Shown here: one piece after another, positions 16,960 through 24,633 of the stretch
Layout of the letters: every line of letters begins with the position of its first letter
Position numbering within the stretch: the first letter of the stretch is position 1
Assembly (NCBI RefSeq): GCF_900103285.1
Contig: NZ_FNGS01000002.1
Location: 412,064-476,063 of the forward strand
Reading direction: 5' to 3'
DNA length: 64,000 nucleotides
Origin: Siphonobacter aquaeclarae
GTDB taxonomy: Bacteria; Bacteroidota; Bacteroidia; Cytophagales; Spirosomataceae
Program-made: the position numbers and the translations under genes
The notes under the pieces: generated by a model
The model's input: the letters and a program-made list of their open reading frames with translations, nothing else
Told to the model about the DNA's origin: nothing
The model's database searches: none

Positions 16960-16967
16960 CAAAGATA
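16960..16967 (-). promoter_or_regulatory. Candidate -7 element for the glycosidase/lyase operon
   Basis: TATCTTTG on the minus strand, an exact TAnnTTTG match, lies 42 nt before the ATG at 16917. It supports the signal-peptide start and excludes the longer frame. No good -33 element is seen. Confidence 0.45.
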
Positions 16968-17095
16968 GTACCCTTTTCATAACCGGATTATTTCGGGATG
17001 TCATTTCAAGAAACCCTCCGGCCGGAGACTTGTGTAAACGGTTTGGTATTCCCCGTTGTCCCGGCGAGTTTCCGGTATCCAACCTATCCTGAAAC

Positions 17096-18346
17096 ATGAC
17101 GGAAGATTTTTTGTATTACGTCTGGAAATTCCAGCGGTATGACCGCACGGCACTCCGGACCGAAACCGGCGATTCCCTCGAAATTCTTCACCCCGGCCTG
17201 CGGCACGACCATGCCGGTCCCGATTTTCACGACGCCCGGCTGCGCATTGGCGGTATTGAATGGGCCGGCACGGTGGAAATTCACGTACGCGCCTCTGATT
17301 GGCAACGGCATCGCCATGACGCCGACGTCGCCTATAGCAATGTCATCCTGCACGTCGTCTGGGAGCTTGACCAGCCCGCGTACCGAAAAGACGGCACTCC
17401 CGTACCGGCGCTCATACTGGAACCCAGAACCGATACTACCTGGCTGGCTCGCTACCGGGAGTGGACCGAACAGGCCGACGAGCTGCCTTGCGGGAAGCAG
17501 TTCCGGCTGGCGACGGTGCTGACAATCAGAGGCATGCTCGACCGACTCCTCATCGAACGACTGGAACACAAAGCAGAAAAAGTAACCGGTATCCTGGCCA
17601 AAACGCAGAACGACTGGGAGGAAACGACCTGGCAGCTACTCGCCGGAGCCCTCGGGGCCCCCGTCAATCAGGAACCGATGGAGTGGCTGGCGAGGCTTCT
17701 GCCTGCCGGCCTCCTCCGGAAACTCACACCCCGGCAGGCAGAAGCGCTGCTCTTCGCTGCCTCGGGACTCTGTCCCGAAGAATTCACGGATATATATGCC
17801 GAAGAATTACGGGTAGAAGGCGCCTTTCTGCTGAAGAAATACGGTCTTTCGCCGTTACCCGCATCGGTCTGGAAGTTCATGCGGCTGCGCCCTCCGGCGT
17901 TTCCGACGAGGCGTATTGCTGAACTGGCGGCATTACTCGCCGTCAACAACCGCCTTTTTATACCCGGCGAAGACCTTTGTTTTTCGTTTGCGCTGCCGGA
18001 CTACTGGACGAGCCACTACCGGTTCGGCAAGGCGGCGAAGAAGCCGGTGCCGTCTCCGGGTATCGGGCTCCCGCTTACGCTCATCATCAACGCCCTGACC
18101 CCGGCATGGACGGCCTATGCCCGGTATCGCGGGGATGAATCCCTGCTGGAGTCGGCTATCTCCCGCCTCGAGGCCCTGCCACCGGAAAATAACCGAATTA
18201 CCCGTCTCTGGGAGACCTATGGACTTACCTGCGCAAACGCCGCCGATTCACAAGCGGCGCTGCACTGGTACCGGTTTTACTGTCAACAGAAAAGATGCCT
18301 GAGCTGCGGCGTAGGCGCGAATCTTCTCGGGCGGGCATATCAATGA
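17096..18346 (+). CDS. DUF2851 family protein
   Basis: A 416-residue protein of a Bacteroidota family with no known function. Typical are the N-terminal MTEDFLYYVWKFQRYD, the ILHPGLRHDHAGPDFHDARL segment, the EIHVRASDWQRHRHDAD segment with conserved His residues, and the C-terminal cysteine cluster (C-x5-C-x2-C, in CQQKRCLSCGVGANLL). The D, H and E rich N-terminal region suggests a metal-dependent, possibly nuclease-like, enzyme, but this is inference. No signal peptide. Its last 7 bp overlap the convergent PIG-L gene. Confidence 0.85.
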   Translation: MTEDFLYYVWKFQRYDRTALRTETGDSLEILHPGLRHDHAGPDFHDARLRIGGIEWAGTVEIHVRASDWQRHRHDADVAYSNVILHVVWELDQPAYRKDGTPVPALILEPRTDTTWLARYREWTEQADELPCGKQFRLATVLTIRGMLDRLLIERLEHKAEKVTGILAKTQNDWEETTWQLLAGALGAPVNQEPMEWLARLLPAGLLRKLTPRQAEALLFAASGLCPEEFTDIYAEELRVEGAFLLKKYGLSPLPASVWKFMRLRPPAFPTRRIAELAALLAVNNRLFIPGEDLCFSFALPDYWTSHYRFGKAAKKPVPSPGIGLPLTLIINALTPAWTAYARYRGDESLLESAISRLEALPPENNRITRLWETYGLTCANAADSQAALHWYRFYCQQKRCLSCGVGANLLGRAYQ

Positions 18347-19200
18347 AATCCGGATTTGGGAAGGGTCTCAAACAGCGTTTTGACTTCGGCCAGCCGGTTT
18401 TCGCCGTTCATCGCGAAGTACCAGAATACTTCCAGGTCTCCTTTGTGCATGGCCTGGTTCATGTCTCCGCTCTGGGTTTTGTGAGAAGCCTTGACCCAGT
18501 CGGCGACAATCATATAACTATGCTTATTTCCCTCTCCGAACGTATGCGAGCGGTCATATTCAAATACAGGTCCGGTAACCCGTGTTTCCGGATAGCCCTC
18601 CAATCCCGAAAAACGGAAGGTATAGCCCCTGTTTTCGGCTTGCCCGCCAAGCACAATCGGTTTTCGTGCGCCTTTATACCGTTGTGCGGCCCGAAGGGCA
18701 CTCAGACTCGCGGCTTTATGGTGTGCGTGCTGGCCTTCGTGGGGAACCATGCAAAAAATGTAGTCATACTGGCCGCGGGCGAGGATTTCGTCAAGGCGGC
18801 GGTCGATTACAGCCGTATCCCAGCGTTTACCTGAGAGATATGGCTTTTCGTCCCGGTTATAGAAATCATCCAGTTGATCAAAGAAGAAGAAATTACTGAT
18901 ACCGAGAATTTCACCGGAAGCCATCATTTCTTTCTTACGTAAAAGCGGAAGTTTTTTGCGTCCGGTAGCTGAGTCCAGGAGATTCTGTCCGAAATAACTC
19001 GAAGCTACCATACCGTTGTAGCCACCGGAGGCGTCGGTCAGCAGCGCGAGATCAGCCGAGCCCTTCATCTCATGGGTAATTTTGAAGACGGTGACCGGAA
19101 ACATGGTTTCATCATCCGGATGCGCAGTCACGATCAGTACTTTGGGCCCTTGCGCCCACGCCCAGCAGGGCAGCAGAAAGAGGAGAAGTAGACGTTTCAT
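18340..19200 (-). CDS. Exported PIG-L family deacetylase
   Basis: A 286-residue protein with a Sec signal (MKRLLLLFLLPCWAWAQ). The zinc-binding AHPDDE motif (residues 26-31) and a later HEGQHAHHKA segment with the second histidine set mark the PIG-L/LmbE deacetylase family, which removes N-acetyl groups from sugars. Being exported, it may act on extracellular amino sugars, not on bacillithiol precursors as cytoplasmic BshB does. That substrate is inference. It overlaps the DUF2851 gene by 7 bp tail-to-tail. Confidence 0.85.
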   Translation of the reverse strand: MKRLLLLFLLPCWAWAQGPKVLIVTAHPDDETMFPVTVFKITHEMKGSADLALLTDASGGYNGMVASSYFGQNLLDSATGRKKLPLLRKKEMMASGEILGISNFFFFDQLDDFYNRDEKPYLSGKRWDTAVIDRRLDEILARGQYDYIFCMVPHEGQHAHHKAASLSALRAAQRYKGARKPIVLGGQAENRGYTFRFSGLEGYPETRVTGPVFEYDRSHTFGEGNKHSYMIVADWVKASHKTQSGDMNQAMHKGDLEVFWYFAMNGENRLAEVKTLFETLPKSGFH

Positions 19201-19248
19201 GGTGAATAGAAGCAGTGTATCAGGAAAATAAAGTAAAGACGCGGCATA

Positions 19249-19662
19249 TCAGGTGCGAGGTCGCAGGCTGACAGGAATAACGAGCTTCAGCCCGGACCAG
19301 GTATCATCTACGGCGCAGACTTTCACGTCCACCAGACCGATCGCCAGCGCGGTATCGCGGATGAGGTTTTCAGAAATATCCGTCAGCACGCCCGAAGCCT
19401 TCTTCGGCCAGGAGACCCAGATCATACCGTTGGGGTGGATTTGTGCCTTCAGCTCCGGGAGCAGTTGCTCCAGTTCAGCCGCCCTGTCCGTAAAAAAATG
19501 AATGAAATCAACCGGGCCTGAATCAGGCCGGGAAGTACCTTCCGGAAAGTCCGCAAACAGGTCGAAATAATGCGCCGGAACGCCGATCAGGCGTAGGGTA
19601 TTTCCGTGTTTGATACCCAGTTTCCGGGCAAGCGGGGTACTCGAATAACCGGCTGTTTTCAT
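19249..19662 (-). CDS. DUF3052-type protein
   Basis: A 137-residue cytoplasmic protein. MKTAGYSSTPLARKLGIKHGNTLRLI at the N-terminus and the C-terminal GLVDVKVCAVDDTWSGLKLVIPV are characteristic of DUF3052, often found near or confused with methyltransferases but without a SAM motif. Function is unknown. It stands alone on the minus strand, 48 bp beyond the PIG-L gene start. Confidence 0.72.
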   Translation of the reverse strand: MKTAGYSSTPLARKLGIKHGNTLRLIGVPAHYFDLFADFPEGTSRPDSGPVDFIHFFTDRAAELEQLLPELKAQIHPNGMIWVSWPKKASGVLTDISENLIRDTALAIGLVDVKVCAVDDTWSGLKLVIPVSLRPRT

Positions 19663-20034
19663 GCGTGCAAGGGGACAGGAAGTACGGCAATGTTACCTGA
19701 AATTCCGCGGAAAGAAAAAGACACAACTCGTTGATACCGAATCGACTATTGCCGCAAAATGCCCTTCCAGGGGGTATTTGAACGCACTTGGGGTAATGAT
19801 TCATACAGGAAAGGGTAATATTCCCTCAAATTGCCTGTTTTCAAGCCCTGTGCATGCCGGTCTCCAACTTTTTAGCGGGCAGACTTGCGGATTGGAATTT
19901 TCTGGCTACTTTAGAGTGTTCCTTAAATGTAACATTATCGTGAAAAGTCCCTCGTTGCCGACTCTTCTGCCGAATCCACCCGTCTCGGGTTGAGAGAGGC
20001 TCTTTTCGCGAAGCCATTCTACTTCGTTCGCCCT
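19663..20034. other. Intergenic region with candidate promoter of the TPR gene
   Basis: No gene is seen in this 370-bp stretch. It separates two divergent genes. On the plus strand CTTG at 19884-19887 and TACTTTAG at 19907-19914, exactly 19 nt apart, fit the Bacteroidota promoter spacing and would give an about 110-nt leader for the TPR gene. Confidence 0.55.
19884..19914 (+). promoter_or_regulatory. Candidate promoter of the TPR gene
   Basis: CTTG-N19-TACTTTAG, one mismatch in each element relative to TTTG-N19-TAnnTTTG, with the exact consensus spacing. Confidence 0.45.
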
Positions 20035-21444
20035 ATGATGGAACAACATGAATTCGACGATCATCTCCCCGAGGCTACCCGTGATTCTGTGCTGCGATTT
20101 GAAAAAATGCTGGAGAATCGGGAGAATTCGTTCTTCGATCTGGAAACATATGAACAAATCGTCGAACATTACCTGGAGGAGGGAAAACTAGAAGAAGCAC
20201 TCAAAGCCTGCGAATACGGTTTAAGTCAGTATCCTTATTCCCTGGAACTGATGCTGAACCAGTCCCAGATTCTGGGCAATTTTCAGCGGTACGAAGAAGC
20301 GCTCGAATTGCTGGAAAAGGCATCCCTGTTCAATCCCCATGACCTGGATATTTTCTATCTCCGGAGCACGATTTTCGGGCTCATGGGCGATTATGAGCAT
20401 GCAATTGAAATGCTCAAGGAAGTACTCGACTATGCGGAAGAAAAGGACGAGGTACATTACCACATCGGTATGGCTTACCAGCAATGGGGCAAGTTTGAAG
20501 AAGCGATTTTTCATTATCAGCAAGCCATCCAGTGCGACCTGAGTAATGAAAACGCGCTTTATGAGCTCGCCAACTGCCTCGATCAGCTCGGAAAGCTCGA
20601 GGAAAGCCTGCCGTATTACCTGGCGTTTACCGACCGGGATCCGTCGTCCTACAATGCCTGGTACAACCTCGGAATCGCCTATTCCAAACTCGAGCGGTTT
20701 GAGGAAGCGGCCGAGGCATATGAATATGCGACCTACCTGAAGAAAAACTTCGCGTCAGCATACTATAACCTGGGCAATACCTACATGAACCTCGATCGGT
20801 TCGAGGACGCGCAGGACGCCTACGAAAAGACGCTGAAAAACGAGGAGCCAACGCCGGAAACGCTCTGCTGCCTGGCTGCTGCCTTCGAAAAACAGATGAA
20901 GTACGAGGAGGCGATCAAGTACTACAAGGACGCGATCGCACTTGATCCGCTGTGGGACGAAGGCTGGTACGGCGTAGGCGTTTGCCTGTATGAATCAAAC
21001 AAGTGGTTCCAGGCCCTGCACTTTCTCCGGAAAGCCCTGAATCTCAATAAGAAAAATCCGGACTACTGGCTGGCCGTGGCCGAAACCGAGCAGCGTATCG
21101 GTAATTCGGTTTCGTCGGAAGAGGCCTTCCGGGAAGGGGTAGAAGTCGCACCGGAAGATGTCGAAATCTGGGTTAAATGGTCCCTCCTCTATTACGAACA
21201 GGGAGAATTTGACCGGGCGTCGGATATCATCATGCAGGCGCTCGACGAATGCCCGGACGAGCCCGAGTTATACTATCACCTGACGGTATACCTGATTCAT
21301 CTCGGCAAATTCAAGGAAGCCTTCCTGTACCTGGAAACCGCGCTGACGCTGAACTACGACATGCACCTGATGCTCTTCGATTATTTTACGAACCTGGAGA
21401 CACAGAAAGCCCTCTATAAAATCATCGAGCAGTACAAGAAATAG
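20035..21444 (+). CDS. Tetratricopeptide repeat protein
   Basis: A 469-residue, acidic, soluble protein made almost entirely of TPR units from about residue 40 to the end. Clear examples contain W/Y-x-x-L-G and A-x-x-x-Y/F-x-x-A patterns such as YNAWYNLGIAYSKLERFEEAAEAYEYAT and SAYYNLGNTYMNLDRFEDAQDAYEK (the stretches are longer than the core motif). No signal peptide or catalytic domain, so it is a cytoplasmic protein-interaction scaffold. Start: ATG at 20035 or 20038; the frame runs back to a TTG at 19990. Homologues are widespread in Cytophagales; the partner is unknown. Confidence 0.85.
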   Translation: MMEQHEFDDHLPEATRDSVLRFEKMLENRENSFFDLETYEQIVEHYLEEGKLEEALKACEYGLSQYPYSLELMLNQSQILGNFQRYEEALELLEKASLFNPHDLDIFYLRSTIFGLMGDYEHAIEMLKEVLDYAEEKDEVHYHIGMAYQQWGKFEEAIFHYQQAIQCDLSNENALYELANCLDQLGKLEESLPYYLAFTDRDPSSYNAWYNLGIAYSKLERFEEAAEAYEYATYLKKNFASAYYNLGNTYMNLDRFEDAQDAYEKTLKNEEPTPETLCCLAAAFEKQMKYEEAIKYYKDAIALDPLWDEGWYGVGVCLYESNKWFQALHFLRKALNLNKKNPDYWLAVAETEQRIGNSVSSEEAFREGVEVAPEDVEIWVKWSLLYYEQGEFDRASDIIMQALDECPDEPELYYHLTVYLIHLGKFKEAFLYLETALTLNYDMHLMLFDYFTNLETQKALYKIIEQYKK

Positions 21445-21461
21445 GCAGATGCCGCAAACGG

Positions 21462-21493
21462 AAATCCGGGGTCACAAGCCCCGGATTTTTTTT
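21462..21493. terminator. Terminator between the convergent TPR and glycosyltransferase genes
   Basis: Perfect 10-bp stem AAATCCGGGG / CCCCGGATTT (21462-21471 and 21479-21488) with a 7-nt loop and a T-tract on the plus strand. Its right half overlaps the last codons of the glycosyltransferase gene, so it works mainly for the TPR gene. Confidence 0.85.
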
Positions 21494-22455
21494 GCCTCTT
21501 CCAGAACGGAAAGGAGCTGTGCCGTGGTGATTGACGTTCCGCAGCGGAAATGCCCTTCCGGGCACGCTTTCTTTCCGTGGATGCCGCAGGGCCGGCATTG
21601 CAGGTCCTCGGTCGTTTCAACAATTCGGGAAAAAGAAGCCTTCGGGCCGAAACCGAACGCCGGAACTGTTGAACAGAAAATGGCGCAGGTAGGCGCGTCA
21701 ACCGACGAGCAGAGGTGCATGGGTGCTGAATCGTTGACATAATTCAGAACAGCGCCTTCCATCAGCTTCGCCGACTCAAGCAGGCTCAGTTTTCCGGCGA
21801 CATTATGCGTTCTGCCGTCATTTTGCCGGATTCGCTCGCACAGTTCCGCGTCTCCGGGGCCACCCAGCAGGTACACGTCCAGTTCTGCCGGAAGCTGCTT
21901 CAGGAGTTCCGCCCAGGTATGCTCGGGAAGTTGCTTCGTAAACCAGACCGATGAAGGCGCCATGCAGACATAGGGTCGGGCTGGCTGAAAAGATAATTCC
22001 GGCGGGTACAAACGCGGCGGATATACTGTAGCATCTGTAAATGCAGCCACCAGATCAGTATTCCGTTCGATTTCATGGGGGCCGTCGAACCGGTGTATAA
22101 CCTTCCTGTCAAACAGAAAACTAAGGGGATTTTTATCAAAACCGATGGTCGTTTCGGCACCGGAAAATGCCGTTAGAAACCCGGTCGTTGCATAGCGCTG
22201 CAGGTTGATGACGTAGGTATAGCGCGTCGCCCGGATCTTCCCCAGTAACTTCCGTAAGCTGGCATATTTGCCCTCTTTCTTGTCCCAGACAAGGGTTTCA
22301 TGGAGAAAAGGGTGATTCCGGAGCAGGCCTTCGTTGCCGCGTCGTACCAGAAAATCAATCTGTGCCTCCGGAAAATGGACATGCAGTTTTTCAAGCAGGG
22401 AAGTCGCCAGAATCGCATCTCCGATAAAGGCGGTCTGAATGACCAGGATCTTCAT
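21472..22455 (-). CDS. Glycosyltransferase family 9 (heptosyltransferase-like)
   Basis: A 327-residue GT9 enzyme, the family of ADP-heptose:LPS heptosyltransferases that build the inner core of lipopolysaccharide on the cytoplasmic face. The N-terminal ILVIQTAFIGDAILATSLLEKL and the middle VNLQRY plus C-terminal YVNDSAPMHLCSSVDAPTCAIF (nucleotide-sugar binding region) segments are characteristic. I use the ATG at 22455 (MKILV...), not the longer frame to 22500. Donor and acceptor cannot be read from the sequence. Confidence 0.86.
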   Translation of the reverse strand: MKILVIQTAFIGDAILATSLLEKLHVHFPEAQIDFLVRRGNEGLLRNHPFLHETLVWDKKEGKYASLRKLLGKIRATRYTYVINLQRYATTGFLTAFSGAETTIGFDKNPLSFLFDRKVIHRFDGPHEIERNTDLVAAFTDATVYPPRLYPPELSFQPARPYVCMAPSSVWFTKQLPEHTWAELLKQLPAELDVYLLGGPGDAELCERIRQNDGRTHNVAGKLSLLESAKLMEGAVLNYVNDSAPMHLCSSVDAPTCAIFCSTVPAFGFGPKASFSRIVETTEDLQCRPCGIHGKKACPEGHFRCGTSITTAQLLSVLEEAKKIRGL

Positions 22456-22566
22456 GGGGCAAAGGTCGCAAAGAAAACCTTCCCGCCCAAGCGGCCTCAA
22501 GCGGGCAAACGACCCGGAATTCCCGCCGTTAACCGAAACGTTTTACCAATATTTGCCGTTGTTCCG

Positions 22567-22574
22567 TAAATTTG
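22567..22574 (+). promoter_or_regulatory. Candidate -7 element for the M16 peptidase gene
   Basis: TAAATTTG, an exact TAnnTTTG match, lies 85 nt before the ATG at 22660. No convincing -33 element at the usual distance. Confidence 0.3.
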
Positions 22575-22659
22575 AGTTATTATCGGAAAATCCGTATTGT
22601 CCGTCCGACAGACCCCTTCGGCCGGTCTTCATGCACCGGACCGGACACTGAACTTTTCA

Positions 22660-23895
22660 ATGGAAGATTACACCTTACACACGTTGCCGAATGGCATCCG
22701 GGTTGTACATAAGCAGCTTACCCACACGCAGATTGCTCACGTCGGAATTATGCTGGACATTGGTTCGCGGGATGAGCTGCCCCATCAGCAGGGACTTGCG
22801 CATTTCTGGGAACACATGGCTTTCAAAGGCACCGAAAAACGCAGCAACCTTCAGATTATCAATAAACTGGAGAACGTCGGTGGAGAGCTGAATGCCTATA
22901 CCACGAAAGAGAAAATCTGTTTCCACGCCTCTGTCCTGAGCGAGCATTTCGAAAAGGCGATGGACCTGGTATCGGATATTACCTTTCATTCCGTTTTTCC
23001 GGAAAAACAGATTGAACGGGAGCGGAACGTTATTCTTGAAGAAATCGCCATGTATTACGACTCGCCGGAGGACGCCATTCAGGACGACTTCGACGAACTT
23101 GTTTTTGCCGGCCATCAGCTCGGCGCGAATATCCTCGGTACGCCGGAAAGCCTCCGGAATTACCGGAAAGAGCATTTTCTGGAATTTATCGGGCAGAATT
23201 TCGACACAGAGAAAATTGTCGTTTCCTCTGTCAGCAAGCTGCCGTTCAACAAAGTACTTGCCATCGCCGAGAAGTACCTGAAAGATATTCCGCGGGCATC
23301 GACGCAGCGGGTACGAACCCTGCCGAACGGCTATGCACCGATGGAGCAGGTTGTACGCCGACCGGTGACGCAGGCACAGGTAGCCTGGGGGCGGCGGGCA
23401 TACGGCCTGTCGGAAGCGAAACGGTTGCCGTTTTTTGTGCTGACGAACCTGCTGGGCGGCCCGGGAATGAATTCCCGCCTGAACCTTTCCGTTCGGGAAA
23501 AGTACGGCCTGGTATATGGTATCGATGCGCAGTATACACCTTTTACAGACAGCGGATTTTTCGGCATTTTCTTCGGAACCGAACAGAAACAGCTCGGCAA
23601 AACCTTCTCGCTCATCCGGAAGGAGCTGAAAACGCTTCGTGACAAATCACTGACAACCAACCAGTTGCACATCACCAAACAACAACTGAAAGGCCAGCTG
23701 GCGATGTCTGAGGAAGGCAACATGAGCTATATGCTGATGATGGCGAAAAGCCTGCTGGATACGAACCGGATCGATTCCCTCGATTACCTGTTCCGGCAGA
23801 TTGACGCGGTCACTTCTTCGCAACTGATTGAACTCGCCAACGAAATGTTTACCGAAGACCAGTTTTGCCAGCTTACCTTTTTGCCGGAAAACTGA
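22660..23895 (+). CDS. M16 family zinc peptidase
   Basis: A 411-residue insulinase-type (pitrilysin) peptidase. The inverted zinc motif H48-F-W-E51-H52 and the downstream glutamate in ERNVILEEIAMYYDSPED (about 75 residues later) are intact. The C-terminal domain has the R/Y pair region YGLVYGIDAQYTPFTDSGFFGIFFGTE. No signal peptide is seen from the ATG at 22660, so it is probably cytoplasmic, like the processing-peptidase-like bacterial M16B enzymes. It is followed after 22 bp by an O-methyltransferase gene. Confidence 0.92.
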   Translation: MEDYTLHTLPNGIRVVHKQLTHTQIAHVGIMLDIGSRDELPHQQGLAHFWEHMAFKGTEKRSNLQIINKLENVGGELNAYTTKEKICFHASVLSEHFEKAMDLVSDITFHSVFPEKQIERERNVILEEIAMYYDSPEDAIQDDFDELVFAGHQLGANILGTPESLRNYRKEHFLEFIGQNFDTEKIVVSSVSKLPFNKVLAIAEKYLKDIPRASTQRVRTLPNGYAPMEQVVRRPVTQAQVAWGRRAYGLSEAKRLPFFVLTNLLGGPGMNSRLNLSVREKYGLVYGIDAQYTPFTDSGFFGIFFGTEQKQLGKTFSLIRKELKTLRDKSLTTNQLHITKQQLKGQLAMSEEGNMSYMLMMAKSLLDTNRIDSLDYLFRQIDAVTSSQLIELANEMFTEDQFCQLTFLPEN

Positions 23896-23917
23896 GTACC
23901 TGCCGTCCTACTACCTC

Positions 23918-24553
23918 ATGGATTTTTTACCCGAAGAAATAGAAATCTACTCGGAAGCACATACCAGCCCGGAAAATCCGTTATTACAGCGGCTGAACCG
24001 GGAGACGCACGTCCGGATCCTGCATCCCCGCATGTTGTCGGGGCATTTTCTGGGGCGCGTGCTGTCGATGATTTCCTGGATGGTGCGGCCGCTGCGCGTG
24101 CTTGAAATCGGGACCTATACCGGCTATTCGGCGCTTTGCCTGGCTGAAGGGCTGGCCGAAGGCGGTAAGGTTATTACGATTGATATCAACGAAGAACTCG
24201 AAGAATTTACCCGCCCTTTTCTGGAAGAAGCCGGAGGCCGGATCGACTACCGGATCGGAAATGCCAGGGAGATTATTCCGACCCTGACAGAGACATTCGA
24301 CCTGGTGTTTATCGATGCCGACAAACCCAGCTACGACACCTATTATGACCTGGTGATGGAAAAACTCCGGCCCGGCGGATGGATTCTGGCTGACAACGTT
24401 CTATGGAGCGGGAAAGTGGCCGGATTGAACGGGAAAGTCGACCGGGACACGCGCCTGCTGATGGATTTTAACGACCGGATTCAGGCAGACGAGCGGGTAG
24501 AGAATGTTTTATTACCTATTCGCGACGGATTAATGGTGGTGCGAAAAAAATAA
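23918..24553 (+). CDS. SAM-dependent O-methyltransferase (family 3, COMT-like)
   Basis: A 211-residue class I methyltransferase. The SAM-binding glycine motif is LEIGTYTGYSALCLAEGL, the ribose-binding acidic residue is in VITIDINEELEEF, and the metal-binding DxDK motif is FIDADKPSY followed by LADNVLWSGKV, as in catechol/caffeoyl-CoA O-methyltransferases. The start at 23918 is used; the frame extends back into the M16 gene. The pair M16/O-methyltransferase is a frequent neighbourhood in Bacteroidota. Natural substrate is unknown. Confidence 0.9.
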   Translation: MDFLPEEIEIYSEAHTSPENPLLQRLNRETHVRILHPRMLSGHFLGRVLSMISWMVRPLRVLEIGTYTGYSALCLAEGLAEGGKVITIDINEELEEFTRPFLEEAGGRIDYRIGNAREIIPTLTETFDLVFIDADKPSYDTYYDLVMEKLRPGGWILADNVLWSGKVAGLNGKVDRDTRLLMDFNDRIQADERVENVLLPIRDGLMVVRKK

Positions 24554-24633
24554 TTGCCAATTTTACCTTTTCTGAATCCAGTTTTGGTTCAGAGCCTTTG
24601 GGTTAACCGAAGGTATCGTTAACCATTTCAACC